From NCBI GenBank assembly GCA_019693395.1, contig JAAMXP010000021.1, positions 1,061 to 20,966 of the forward strand: a stretch of DNA of 19,906 nucleotides. Direction: 5' to 3'. The translations under genes and the position numbers were made by a program. Positions 1-10,271 of this stretch are shown here, in pieces (the first letter of the stretch is position 1; each line of letters opens with the position of its first letter). The DNA is from Ettlia oleoabundans (lineage: Eukaryota > Chlorophyta > Chlorophyceae > Chlamydomonadales). The notes below the pieces were generated by a model that worked only from the letters and a program-made list of their open reading frames with translations, ran no database searches and was not told the DNA's origin.

Positions 1-2
1 CC

Positions 3-47
3 GGCAAACCAGCCAAGAACTGGGTGCTGCTGGGACGGTCATATTAG
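3..47 (+). CDS. Possible C-terminal codons of an upstream gene (partial)
   Basis: Frame 3 from the window edge reads GKPAKNWVLLGRSY and then TAG at 45-47. The mixed, non-repetitive composition is compatible with the end of a real terminal exon of a + strand gene lying mostly outside the window. Fourteen residues are too few to name a family, and a short open frame at an edge can arise by chance. Confidence is therefore low; only the sequence to the left could settle it. Confidence 0.22.
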   Translation, partial: GKPAKNWVLLGRSY

Positions 48-742
48 TCTGGCACAAGGGCTGGATGCCCGGCAGCGGGCACTTGTCTGGCACATACAGC
101 ACACACACTTACAGTCATTACTGTCCATGCACTGACGGCACAGGCACTGTCGGCACAAATCATTTAGGTCGTTTACACTTGCTTGTACTTCTTCAGAGCC
201 ATTGTGTGAGCCTGTGCCCTTAACGGCCAGGCAACCCGCACTTGGCTCACTTAACTGCTCTCTGTCTGCCTGGTGGACGGTGGGATGGTTGTGGGGGGGA
301 ATTGACTAGCTGACGCTGCATTTACAGCGAAATCATTTTTGCAAGGTGCATGTTTCAGTAAGTGAAGGCTGTAACAGACTGGATTTAATGAATACAAAGA
401 ATTGCTGTACGGACTTCATGGGCAATGCCGCTGGTATGTTCAGTGACACTGTCCACTGGTCAAGCTTTTTACCTGAAGAGTGGTGCCACCTTGTTCCAGT
501 CGACAGCAGTGCAACAATGTCTGAAACTGTGGCACTGATAGTTTGCAGCAGCATGCAAGATAGCACAGCAACCGAGAGAAACCGCAGTCCTGCGGTGCGC
601 ATGCTGTCCCCTTGCTGTGCTGACGTTGCATCTGAGCCCGTGCCATTGCAAGGCAAATCACGGCTAGCGGGAGGAGCTGTCAGTTAACGCATCGCCTGCG
701 ATCACTCGCAAAGCTGACAAGGGTTGCCTGGTGCCAGGACTG
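48..742. other. Intergenic / 5' upstream region of the NFKBIL1-like gene
   Basis: I see no convincing gene here. Open frames of about 110 codons exist on both strands (346-687 +, 333-656 -), but neither shows family motifs. The + frame opens with GTG, not ATG. The stretch probably holds the promoter and 5' UTR of the gene starting at 743; no clear TATA box or other element was recognised. Confidence 0.5.
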
Positions 743-3700
743 ATGGGCAAGGACAAGCGGAAACGCTCCAAGTCTAGAAGTAGACGGAAAGAGAAGAAGC
801 GGAAGAAGCGGATTAGGAAAGAAAGAGGCGGAAGAAGCCGCAGCAGCAGCGACAGCGACAGCGGGGCCGGCAGTAGGGCCCCGCCGCCATCACCTCAGCA
901 CCTGCTGCTGGCAGCGGCGGTCGGGGACCGGCCGCGTTGCCGGCAGCTGGTGCAGCAGGGTGCAGACGTGGCTTACGCTGACGCAGAGGGTACTACGGCG
1001 CTGCATGAGGTGAAAATAAGGATTGAACCCCTGGTGGGAAGGTGTAGTGCTGTCACCGGCTGTTGGTGCCAGGAAGTATGCCTTCAAGTCTCCGCGTAGG
1101 GGCGGGCATCCCACTGCCGCTGCTTTATTGCCCTGCCGTGTGCACCTGTAGGCCTGCAGGCACGGCCACCTGCCCACCGCACGGCTGCTGATGCGGCGGG
1201 GTGCCGACGCGGGGCTGGGTGATGTGCGGGGCGACACGCCCGCCCACCTTGCCGCCCGCCACGGCCACCTCGACCTGCTGGCAGAGCTGCTGCAGGCGGG
1301 TGGGTCTTGCTCAGCATGTTGCGCTCAGTAGTGCTTGTTGAGGCTGCACCCCTGATAAACCTTCAGTGGAATAAAGGGGTGGTTTGCACACATGCATGAA
1401 TGCTGCTGCTAAGCCGCTGAACTGCCCTCCACACCACCCACACTCAGCCAGCAGCCAGCCAGCCAGCTGCCCAGCCAGCCCGTTGAGTTTGTCTGCAGAT
1501 TGCAAGCCGGCTGCCTGATCCTGACTTCCTGATTGTGCTGTAAGCGTTTCATAAGCACGCCTTGTTTCCCACACAACCAGTAGTGGGACCCTACTCGATC
1601 ATATGCTTACCTGCCTGCCTGCCTGCCTTCCAAGTCTCGGTGCAGACCGGCCCCCTGAGATTGAGGCGGTGAATGTGCGGGGTGAGAGCGTGGCTGAGCT
1701 CGCAGCTGCGGCAATGGACAAGCAGGATGTGCAGGCAAGGGGGCGGGGCAGGGAAGCGGCAGGAGGCAGGGGCAGGTGGCATGAGGCAGGTCCAGGTGGC
1801 ATAGCATGGCTGTGGGGCATAGCAGGCATGCTTTGTTAAGCAGGCATGGAAATTTGGCCAAGCTGAGATTTTTGCTTGCTGGGGGCACAGTACCGCCTCT
1901 AGCCATGGCAGTACCGCTTCACTGTGCTGCTTCCTATTGCTGTATGTGATGCTTTGCGACTGTGCTGTTCCGGGCTGAATGCCCACCTGGTGCCTTGTTC
2001 TTCCATCGTCATCTCTTCCCAGCTGCCTGCAGTCGTACAGGTCAGAGGCCAGGGAGCAGAAGGAGGCGCAGCATGAGCGGGAGTGGGAGCATCAGCGCAG
2101 CCCCGCAGTGGGACTTGATGACTGGGAGTGGCAGGTGTTGGGTTGGGCTGGGGCGGATACGGGTGCAATTTTTCCTGGTAGGGGCATCGAGGCAGGCAGG
2201 TTTACTTCATCCCCACCACATGTGCCAACTATCAATGCACTTGCGATGCCGGTCTTGCTGCTCTCCTGAGCTGCCTGCCTGCCTGCCCGTCTGCCTGCCC
2301 GCCCACCTGGCTGTGTGCAGCGGCGTCTGGCTGATGAGTTGTTGGCCGGAGAGGCGGAGGAGGATGAGTGGGGAGCGTGAGTTCCATTTGCACTTGCTGA
2401 TGGTGGTGGTGATGATGCCCTGCTGCTCCTGATGGTGGTGCATTGCTCCAATATGGTCTGCGTACTTAAGGGCACAGCTTGCTGCAACAGCGATTCATGC
2501 TGCTGCTTGTACTCTGTCACTGTTGTTTGACACTGCTGTCGTTGGCAGACCCCAGCTGCCACCTCGCTGAGCCTGGCCGCGGTACTCCCCTCTCTGGCGC
2601 ACGGTGTTGGCCAGAATCGGCCCCAGCCAGCAACTCGGTGGTGGGTGAACCAGCAACAGTGAGCAGCAGTGGTCATATTGCTGCCCACAACTCCGCGCAG
2701 GTTTGGCGGCGGTGATTGGTGTGCGGACCAGTATGAGACGCCCGAGGAGTATGCGCAACGCATCTGGGAGGAGATGCAGGTGGGTGCAAGAGAAACATTG
2801 GGAGTTGTATTCGGTATTGGTACAAGCATGATTTGTGTGAAAAAGCGGGGGGACATGCAGGGTGGGTAAAGGGTTAGGATGGGGATCGGGGTGCCTGTCC
2901 TGTCCTGATTTATTTTGTTGGGGGGGTATTGTTGTGGGTGTCATTGCTAGTTACCGTATTGCTTGGTAACGGTGGGCGCAAAAGCCGCTGCGATTTTTTT
3001 TGCATCACTTGTTTCACAGTAGCGGCTGTGTGATTGCCCCCCTGTACGCTGTGCAGGCGCACAGACGGGCACAGGAAAGCCGTGAGCGATCGGTGTTTGC
3101 ACGGCGCAGGTGTGTGGAGGTGGCAGGCACCCATTTGACAATATGAGTGTATTGAGTTGTTGCCGGCAATGGCCCTAGCCCTGCCAATACAGCCTTCACC
3201 ATTTGGTATCTCTTTATCTTCCACCGGTTGCTACTTTATTTGCTCTCACATCACTCCCGCTCCCGCTGCATCCCTTTTTACTGGGCGGCAGGAGGCAGGA
3301 GGAGTCGGCTCGGGAGGCATTCCGCGTACATGCCGAGGCGAATAGCCGGCGCATCCTTGAGGAGCAGCGCAAGCAGGATGCAGCCTGGCGGGCAGCGGTG
3401 GCAGAGGTGTGGGTGGTGTGGGTTGTGGTGCATTGAAGTAGTGGGGAGGCGGACAGGAAGGCTGTGTTTAGTGATGCAGGAACTTGTGAGGGGCGAGGCA
3501 GTAAACATCCAAGGTTGTTGCGCGACCTCTGCGCAACCTCGGGTGTGCTTGCATCCAGGGCAGGGTCAAGGTGCAGCAATTTTCCAGTGCTCGCCATCTT
3601 CCAGTGTATGAACCGCTCCTGGCCGGGCCCCTGCCGTGTGCCGCTGCTCGCAGGGCCAGGCTGGCGCCAAGCGTGCGTCCTACGAGGCGCGCTGGCAGTT

Positions 3701-4854
3701 CTTCGCAGCCAAGCACCCGGGTAAGCAGGGCAGCTCTGCACCCTCTCATTGCTGTCCTGCCGCCCAGCTGTCCACCCCTGTTTTTGCCCCTTAGTACTAC
3801 AGAAGCAGTACCGCACACACCACCCATCCAGTATTGTGTGTTGCACTGCCTTGTTTGCTCAGCTTACACTGGCTTGCCCACCCTTTGTACAGGCGGGTTC
3901 CTGCCATGGGTGTGGAATGTGTGCCCAGGATCCATGTTTCACGTATTGTGCCCTGCCCTGTGCACGCCACCCCTCCCGTTGCAGAGGCGGCTGTGGGGTA
4001 CGGCGATGTGCCCTGGATCCTGGCTGCGGAGGCGGCCCCCCAGGAGGAGCTGCAGCGGGTGGTGCTGTACGGTGAGTGTGTGTGGGAGCGAGTAGAGTGA
4101 GGCAAGTGCAGTGAGGCTGCAGTAATGAGCGAGTGAGCAAGTGGGGGGTGAGCTGCTCGTAAAGCCGGTTGTGGCCAGCTTGCTACCAGCCACTCTGAAC
4201 AGTTGGACATGGTGTGTGTGCGGCTGCAGCTACTTTTTCAATGCGCTCAAGGCAAGTAGTGGAGGTGCATGTTGAGCAGTCGTGCAACTCCGCACTTGTG
4301 TGCATGTGCATGTGTGTGTGTTGCAGGTGCCGTTGGCCCCGACGAGCAGCGCAAGCGGCTGCGCACAGAGCTCATACGCTGGCACCCGGGTGGGCGGATT
4401 GGGGGTGGGCTGGGGCTGAGTGTGGGAACGGAAAAAATAATTGACAGTAAGGGCGGGCAGCTGTCACCTGTTGATTCAATGAGTTTGTGGTTGTGACGTG
4501 CATGCATACGCACAAGCATGCTTTTGCCAGGAAATTGCAAGGAGATGAACGCGCAAATAGTGCTTATGCACGTGGCTCCTGTGTACTGCTGTATGCGCCC
4601 CGGCTCTCCACATGCAGTAGCCCCCCCCCCCTCCCCTCCCCTGCCCCGGGCGCAGATACGTGGCCATGCCTCTTTCTACCAAAAGGCAAACTTGTCGTTC
4701 ATATCCCTCCCTCCCTCCCTCCGCAGACAAGTTTGTGGCCAAGTTTGGGCGGCGGCTGTCGCCGAATGACAGGGAGCTTGTGCTGGCACGTGTGAATGCG
4801 TTGTCCCAGCAGCTCACAGCCATTAACTCAACCATACAGCAGGCCAGGCAGTAG
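743..4854 (+). CDS. NFKBIL1: NFKBIL1 (IkBL)-like ankyrin protein, 12 exons, 417 aa
   Basis: Homologue of NF-kappa-B inhibitor-like protein 1, a nuclear protein linked in animals to pre-mRNA splicing as well as NF-kB. Exons: 743-1009, 1152-1299, 1646-1734, 2033-2134, 2321-2376, 2701-2779, 3057-3109, 3292-3406, 3654-3720, 3985-4071, 4327-4389, 4727-4854; phases agree and the sum is 418 codons. Seen: a Lys/Arg/Ser-rich N-terminus (about residues 3-38), two ankyrin-type repeats (about 52-138, with TALHEACRHGHL and DTPAHLAARHGHLDLL), a block with WCADQYETPEEYAQRIWEE (about 227-246), a charged helical stretch RRILEEQRKQDAAWRAA, and the family C-terminus LIRWHPDKFVAKFGRRLS (HPD at 374-376, formed across intron 11). 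Human NFKBIL1 is 381 aa, so length fits. ATG 743 was chosen because it opens the basic N-terminus. Intron 3 seems to use a GC donor (CAG|GCAAGG at 1735), though GT at 1729 is also in phase. Exon 9 could instead begin at 3660. Family assignment is firm; a plant or algal NF-kB role is not implied. Confidence 0.92.
1611..1627. repeat. TGCC/GGCA tetranucleotide repeat in intron 2
   Basis: About four tandem TGCC units sit shortly before the exon 3 acceptor of the NFKBIL1-like gene, as part of its pyrimidine-rich tract. Related AGCC units lie at about 1446-1482 and TGCC units at about 2272-2303. All are intronic simple repeats. Confidence 0.7.
4705..4722. repeat. CTCC microsatellite forming the intron 11 polypyrimidine tract
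   Basis: Tandem CCCT/CTCC units run directly into the acceptor CCGCAG at 4726 of the NFKBIL1-like gene. Length variation here could affect splicing of the last exon. A further C-rich run begins at about 4621 in the same intron. Confidence 0.75.
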
Positions 4855-5113
4855 GCAGAGTAGGCAGCTTAACGCCGCTGAAGCAGGGCAGCAATAATAG
4901 GCAGCTTAGGCAGTTGGCAGGGCAGGCAGCAAAGCAGGAAAGTGGTGGGACGTGCGACGGCTGGCAGAGAGGCCATGCTCAGCAATAGCTAGCGGATGAG
5001 TACAGATATACCGCGACTCTGCAACAACTCCGCAAGTGGCCGCATGCCTATAGAACCAACGGGGCAACAGAAAGCTCCCTAAGCTCTGTCTACATATGAT
5101 TAATGGCTATTTG
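4855..5113. other. Convergent 3' flank of NFKBIL1-like and NDUFS4 genes
   Basis: No gene is seen. This is expected to hold the 3' UTR of the NFKBIL1-like gene, which is rich in GGCAG-type words (about 4855-4930). No TGTAA signal is present on the + strand between the stop codon and the NDUFS4 gene, so the cleavage site of the first gene is not located. Confidence 0.4.
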
Positions 5114-5118
5114 TTACA
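5114..5118 (-). terminator. Candidate TGTAA poly(A) signal for NDUFS4
   Basis: Forward TTACA reads TGTAA on the minus strand, about 560 nt past the NDUFS4 stop codon. TGTAA is the usual poly(A) signal in green algae. If it is used, 5119-5677 is NDUFS4 3' UTR, and the + strand open frame at 5162-5650 is antisense to it. No nearer minus-strand TGTAA was noticed. Confidence 0.4.
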
Positions 5119-5677
5119 GTGAGGTACACTACTTAGATGCGCAAGAGCGGGGAACTGGTGCATGTGTGCATGCTTGGCTGGTGGGCAGGGCGGGCCTCAG
5201 GCACCGCTTCCTGCCTGGCACCTAGCCATACATGCACACATGCACCACCAGCAGGAAAGGGAGCAACAGGGAGAGCCCCGAGGGCTATCCAACGACGACA
5301 GAGCAGTGGCGGTCAGGGATAAAACCGGAGGTGGCTCGAAACAGGCGGCTGGCCTGGACTGGCGGGCCCAACACAGCATGCGGCTTCACTTGGCCTCCTT
5401 TGTGCCGCTCTGCTGCTGCTCGCTCCTGAGCCCACCCACAGGGAGGCCCTTGCGTTTGACAGAGAAGCTGCAGCAAGGCGGGAAGGCGCCCGGGGCATGC
5501 AGGACTGATGAGGTTCCTGAGGAGGCTCAGATCAGGCGCAACCTGCAACTTGCAGCAAATAAACCGAAAAGGCAGATGCCACTGCACCAGAAAGACAAGC
5601 CACCCCCTCAGCCCGCCAAAGGTTCAAAAACAACAGAGATGAATCTGTGATCCCTTTGTGTGATGGAGCCTGCGCAC

Positions 5678-6592
5678 TCACTTGTCTCCGTAGCCAATGT
5701 ACCGCTTGGGGCGGACGCTGTTTGGGTTGTGGTACTCCTGAACCTCGTACTCCCAACCGTTTTTCTCTGCACTTGGATTGAGCAGAGACAGGCAGGCAGG
5801 CACATCAGCAAGCAACCAAGTTGGCAGAGAACAACCACCTAACCCCACACAGCAACCGCCCACCCGCATATGCGACGGCGTAGACTCAAACGATAACTCA
5901 ACAACCGACTGCTACGGATGCCCACCCACCTGCAAAAGCAATGGCGTCCTCCTTTGATGTGAAGTAGAGCTGGCGCCCCACGTTCTCCAGCGGGTCTGCC
6001 GTGCTGGTCCAGCCTATGAGCGGGTTGATCCACTTGACCTTGTTCTCGTGCTGGATCTTCCAGGCGGGGCCGCCACCTGAGGAGGTACAGAGTGGAAATT
6101 ATGCAAATGTTCACTAGGGTCACTCGAAAGGTCTTACAGCGCGGAAAAGAGGAAAGCTGACGGGGCAGCGGGTAGGAGCTGGACGATAGGAGTGCCAACA
6201 AAAGCAGCGGTGGGAGCAGTGGTCAAAAAAAGACCGGCTGCGGGTCGCCCGGCACGCCCTTAGCCCAAGTTGACTAAACTAAAGCAGTTCCGTGTGCCTT
6301 GGTTGCAAGGGAGAAAGCCACAATAGTATCGGCACCATGACCACCAGCAGCGGCAAAGCAATGCACAACGGCACAGGGTGGGGAAGACCCTCGAACCGCC
6401 CGCCTTCGACCCCTACTCACCAGCGGCAGTCTGAGACACTCCCTGTTGGCCGGCAGTGCGGGCTGGGCTGTAGATGACCACTTTGCGTCCCATGTCAAGC
6501 GGGGGGAGCCCCGAGGCGACCATAACCTCAGCCTGAGTGGCAAAGAGCCTAGCCCCGACGGGCTGCAGCAAGCGGGCAAGCTCCCGCCGCAT
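5678..6592 (-). CDS. NDUFS4: NADH:ubiquinone oxidoreductase 18 kDa subunit (complex I), 3 exons, 135 aa
   Basis: Accessory subunit of mitochondrial complex I, at the matrix-arm NADH-oxidising module, needed for assembly and stability. Minus-strand exons are 6592-6421, 6076-5930 and 5766-5678, with phase-1 junctions that agree and sum to 136 codons. Seen: a short presequence MRRELARLLQPVGARLFAT with Arg residues and few acids, then RKVVIYSPARTAGQQG (36-51), WINPLIGWTSTADPLENV (about 73-90), YFTSKEDAIAFAEKNGWEYE (about 95-114) and the tail RPKRYIGYGDK. These are the hallmark blocks of the NDUFS4 / ETC complex I subunit family. Human NDUFS4 is 175 aa including presequence, so this is a slightly compact version. 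ATG 6592 is the first that gives a targeting-type N-terminus. Donors are GTGAGT (intron 1) and GTGGGT (intron 2). It is divergent from the RWDD3-like gene and convergent with the NFKBIL1-like gene. Confidence 0.95.
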
Positions 6593-6853
6593 GCTGCTTG
6601 CAACAATCCCTCTGCGCGACCTGTTGTGCTACTCCTTCACAAAGACCTGGCGAGTCGCCCCACTGTAGACTGGCTGGCGAGGCTGCACTGAGTCAAGCTA
6701 AGTGCGATCGGGCAAGAGTAGCCACTACAGGCCCTGTAGGAGCTGGAGCCGCCCTGCTGGCATTGGCCAGCTCAGCCGCTGCAGCGCTTGTCGAGCACAT
6801 TAGCCCTTTCCCTTTAGGTACACGGCCCGAAATATGGTTCGTTCATTATAACC
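6593..6853. promoter_or_regulatory. Divergent intergenic spacer, likely bidirectional promoter
   Basis: Only 261 bp separate the NDUFS4 start (minus strand) from the RWDD3-like start (plus strand). Promoters and 5' UTRs of both genes must fit here or overlap transcribed sequence. No clear TATA box is visible. That this acts as one bidirectional promoter is inference from spacing alone. Confidence 0.55.
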
Positions 6854-8484
6854 ATGACTCTTAGTCCGGCGCTGGAGCTCCTTCAGAGGCGCCTTGACGA
6901 GCTGGTCGCGCTGCTCTCCATTTACTGCAAGGAGCTGGCTTGTGAGGTACACAAAGTTGTTGATTGCAAATACAGAACCCAAATTGTAAATGCAAATTGT
7001 AAATGCATTTTCTCGACTGGGTGCGGGAGACAGCACTGGTGCCCACCATCTAGCGCGTTGCAAGCCGCCCGATGCAGGGCATAGAACCTGAAGAGCTCTT
7101 GCCAGCTGTTCAAGAGGCCACCTTTGATGCCACTTCCTACGTTCATCTAACATCCAGCGATATGAGGCTGACGTTGGCTGCTACGTTGCCTTCCTGGGAT
7201 GCCGACAGGGACAACCACAGCATCGGCAGTGCCGACGGTGGTTGCTGCGCACGCCTTCACCTCCTTCTACCATCTGACTACCCCACATCTGGGCCAGCAC
7301 AGGTGCTGGCCGTCACTTGCGATCTCGTGGGGCGGCAAGATGAGGACCGTTGCCGGTCAAATTTGCAGCAACTGGCAGATGCGGCGGCAGCGCCTGCGCC
7401 TGCTGGCGGCGATGGCAGCGGCAGGGCCCCCCCCAGGACCATAGGTGCTGCAGAGGGGGCAGGCCAGGAGTGCTTGTGCCAACTGGTGGATTGCTTGTTG
7501 GAATACATTCAGCAGGTATTAGTTCAGCAGCAAGAGCAGCAACAGGCGCGGGATGGCTCAACAATACCCAACCCACCTGAGCATGGCAGCACCGTGAGTG
7601 GCGCCACTACACAGCAAGGCCAGGAGCTGGCTCTGCTGCGATTGGACCACATGCACTCCCGCACCACATACAGCCGCACCATTCGGCGGTGGGCCGCCGA
7701 GTTGGGGCTGACGGGGCGCCTGCTATTCTGCGGCGGCGGCGGTGTTGGTAGCATCACTGGCATCGCCAACGGTGGTGGTGGCGTTGGGAGGTCGGTCATC
7801 ATCCTGGTCCTGTTGCTGGGGCCTGCTGATGCGGTACGAGAATACCTGGTGCGGCAGCGCACACGTTGCGTGGATGTCGACTCAAAGGGGAGGTAAGAGG
7901 GAGTTGGTGGATGGGTGGGTGGGCCTTGATGGGTGGATGCGCTGCCGTGTGTGTGGTGGCACCTGGCAGGTCTAGCGACCAAGTGTCCCTGGTGTGCTGG
8001 GTGGGAGGGCATCAAAGGCATGGCACAGAAAGACAAGTTGTTGGTAATGCTTCCCCCCCTCGGTGGCTGCAGGCCGTGCAAGGAACGCATGTTGAATGTG
8101 GTGTGCAACATCGACTGGCCCACAGGCAATAAGGCACTGCGTTCTTCCCGAGACTTGTGTTTGGCCCCTGATGCCAGCAGCTTCACCGCTGGCGGTGCTG
8201 CTGCCCGTCCTTCCAGCAGCGGCCACACCAGCGATCGCACTTGCAGCAGCAGCAAGGGCAGTGCTGTGTCCCCTCATGCGGCTGCCTTCAGTGATTTCAG
8301 GGAGGAGGAGCTGGATGTGCGTCAACTGGCAGCGCTGCTGCGGAAGGCAGGCCTGGAAGCTTACTGGACGGCTGCCACCGGATTCCCTGGACCTCCGCCA
8401 GCCAGCGGAACCACCCAGCGGAACCAACTCCAACACCGGGTTCCTGTGCTGCTTGCAGCCAGCCAGCCATACCGCCAAAGTTGA
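6854..8484 (+). CDS. RWDD3: RWD / DUF1115 domain protein, RWDD3 (RSUME)-like, 3 exons, 439 aa
   Basis: Exons 6854-6946, 7078-7892 and 8073-8484 join in phase (440 codons with stop). The N-terminal part (about 1-185) looks like an RWD domain, opening with LDELVALLSIYCKEL and carrying a LLLPSDYPTSGP stretch typical of the RWD YPxxxP region. The C-terminal part matches the DUF1115 half of RWDD3: LRLDHMHSRTTYSRTIRRW (218-236), LGLTGRLLFCGG (240-251), VIILVLLLGPADAVREYLV, then CVDVDSKGRPCKERML (295-310) across intron 2. It ends with a helical LDVRQLAALLRKAGLEAYW block corresponding to the human RWDD3 tail. In mammals RWDD3 promotes SUMO conjugation through UBC9; whether the algal protein does so is inference. 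It is longer than human RWDD3 (267 aa) because of Ala/Gly/Gln-rich insertions (about 130-215), a Gly-rich insert (250-269) and a Ser-rich region near 340-370. Other RWD-DUF1115 relatives (RWDD2) fit less well. Confidence 0.87.
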
Positions 8485-10271
8485 GATGCTCCCACACTAT
8501 TAACCTTGTGCTTCACTGTGCACTTCTTGGTGTGATGAATCATGTTACAAAACAGGCACCACAATGTATGGCCAGCATGCGGGTGTCAATCGCCGAAAGC
8601 GGATTGAAAAGGCCAGCCAGTCTCCCCAGGCTGGGGAAATGCCAAATCTCGCGCCGCACGTCCCTCTGCCCTGCAGGTTGAGGGAGGGTGCCGGCACAGA
8701 AGGTTGAGCGCAGCGGCCCAGCAAGCACGCATACAACGTGTCCCTGTGGAGGTGAATAAAGGTTCTGAGCCGGAAAAGAAAGATCAAGCAAATGCCTCAA
8801 TTGTCAGCAGGCGAGTGCAGCAAGGCGCGCTGGGGCAGAACGCCGCCAGCACTGTGCCACAGTCAGTCTCGTCATCTAAGTGTTATCATATCTTTCTTTC
8901 CAAAAAAGGCAGGCTTTCTTTCTACATACTGGCAGCCAGGCAGCGGCACGGGTGTGCATGCGGCGCAGCTGATGCGGTGCAATATTAATGCATAGTGCGG
9001 TAGCAGCATGAGAGGAGGCAGATGCACAGCTAGCGGCGAGCTTGGTCGAGGTTGTGTGGGAGGGATCAGGTGGATCTGGCATGTTGAGTAAACAAGATAC
9101 AGCTAGGATGTCATCAGCGTCGATCTGTTGGGGAAAGTGTCCTCACGCCCCTCCCACACAACGAGTACTGAGCCAGCTAGACCTCGCAATAAGCAGGGCA
9201 GCAAGGACAGCGGCCACTGCTGGCCCTTCTCAGCGTGCATGTGCATGGAGTTAGCAGCAGCAGCAACGGCGGTGACTGCAGGAAGTGATAGATTTTGCAG
9301 CTGGCAGCAGAGCATCAAAAATGCATGCTGCATGTATGTCGTACCTATGCCGTGGGACCAGTGTAGCCGTGGTGCATGGTGGTCTCAGTCTCTGAGGCAA
9401 AGAAAGAAGCAGCATGTCGCCCCCATGTAATCCGACCTGGAAACCATATGGAGGAAGCGAAACGAGCTCAGCACAATTGCAAGGAGAACAAAGACTGGAT
9501 GGGTGCACAGGAAGCAAAGTGTAAATATGCAGCTGTTGCAGTGTTGGAGAGCTTGGGTGGGTTGGTGGAAAGGTTGGGGAGATATACCGAGCCCTAATTC
9601 TCGGGATTTCATTGAGCGGCCCTGGGACCACCCTATATCCCAAGACTCAACGGCCGACAGCCTATGCGCCTCTTGGGGCCCCCTTTTGCCATGCGTAATT
9701 GCAACGGCTAAGGGGGAAGAATGGGCGCGTTGCGATGCAGGATGCAGACACATGTACCCCATTGCACAGCTAATGCAAACTGTGTTGTGCAGCTGGGGCT
9801 GCTGATATTGATGAATGCAGGGATGCTGGGCACCACGGTGCTCAGCGAGACGGACAGTGTATGGCCGGCAACGAATGGCGCGCTCACATTATAGGTGCAG
9901 GGAGGTAGCCAAAGGTAAGCCCCAAGGGGCGGCATCACAACCAACAGACGCGCGGTGGTAGCCGTAGACATACTTGAAACTCTGCTCTGATGTTCATCTG
10001 CAGACAGGGGACCAGTTGAAGTACTCCACAAGGGTTTGGCATCGCAATCACAGGCAAGAAGGTGGCAGGTGGCGGCACCTGATAAGAATGTAACATACTG
10101 GCAGGCCTCAGCAAATAAAAAAAGCCGCAAATTATCGTCAGGGAAACATCGGTTGGTAATTCTATAAAATAGAACCGTCATCGGCCTGCCATTGCAGTGG
10201 ATCATGCAATGCACATGCAGATGCAGGCCGACATTTCTGTAGGGTATGCATGGAATGCAAACTAATGCCTG
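8485..10271. other. Gene-poor stretch downstream of the RWDD3-like gene
   Basis: No recognisable gene is seen. The first part should be 3' UTR of the RWDD3-like gene. Open frames occur, for example 8540-8800 (-) and 9708-10352 (-), but none shows a known motif or a splice pattern I could confirm. Base composition from about 8500 onward is more AT-rich than in the coding regions. Confidence 0.45.
9426..9430 (+). terminator. First downstream TGTAA on the + strand, possible poly(A) signal for RWDD3-like gene
   Basis: This is the first TGTAA I noticed on the + strand after the stop at 8484, about 940 nt downstream. Green-algal 3' UTRs can be this long, but the distance makes the link weak. Another TGTAA lies at about 9519. 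Confidence 0.22.

Noticed and set aside
346..687. 113-codon + frame and an overlapping minus frame of similar length upstream of the NFKBIL1-like gene
   Set aside because: GTG start, no family resemblance, and mirrored open frames on both strands suggest chance in GC-rich DNA.
5162..5650. 162-codon + strand open frame
   Set aside because: No motif, low-complexity composition, and a location antisense to the likely NDUFS4 3' UTR.
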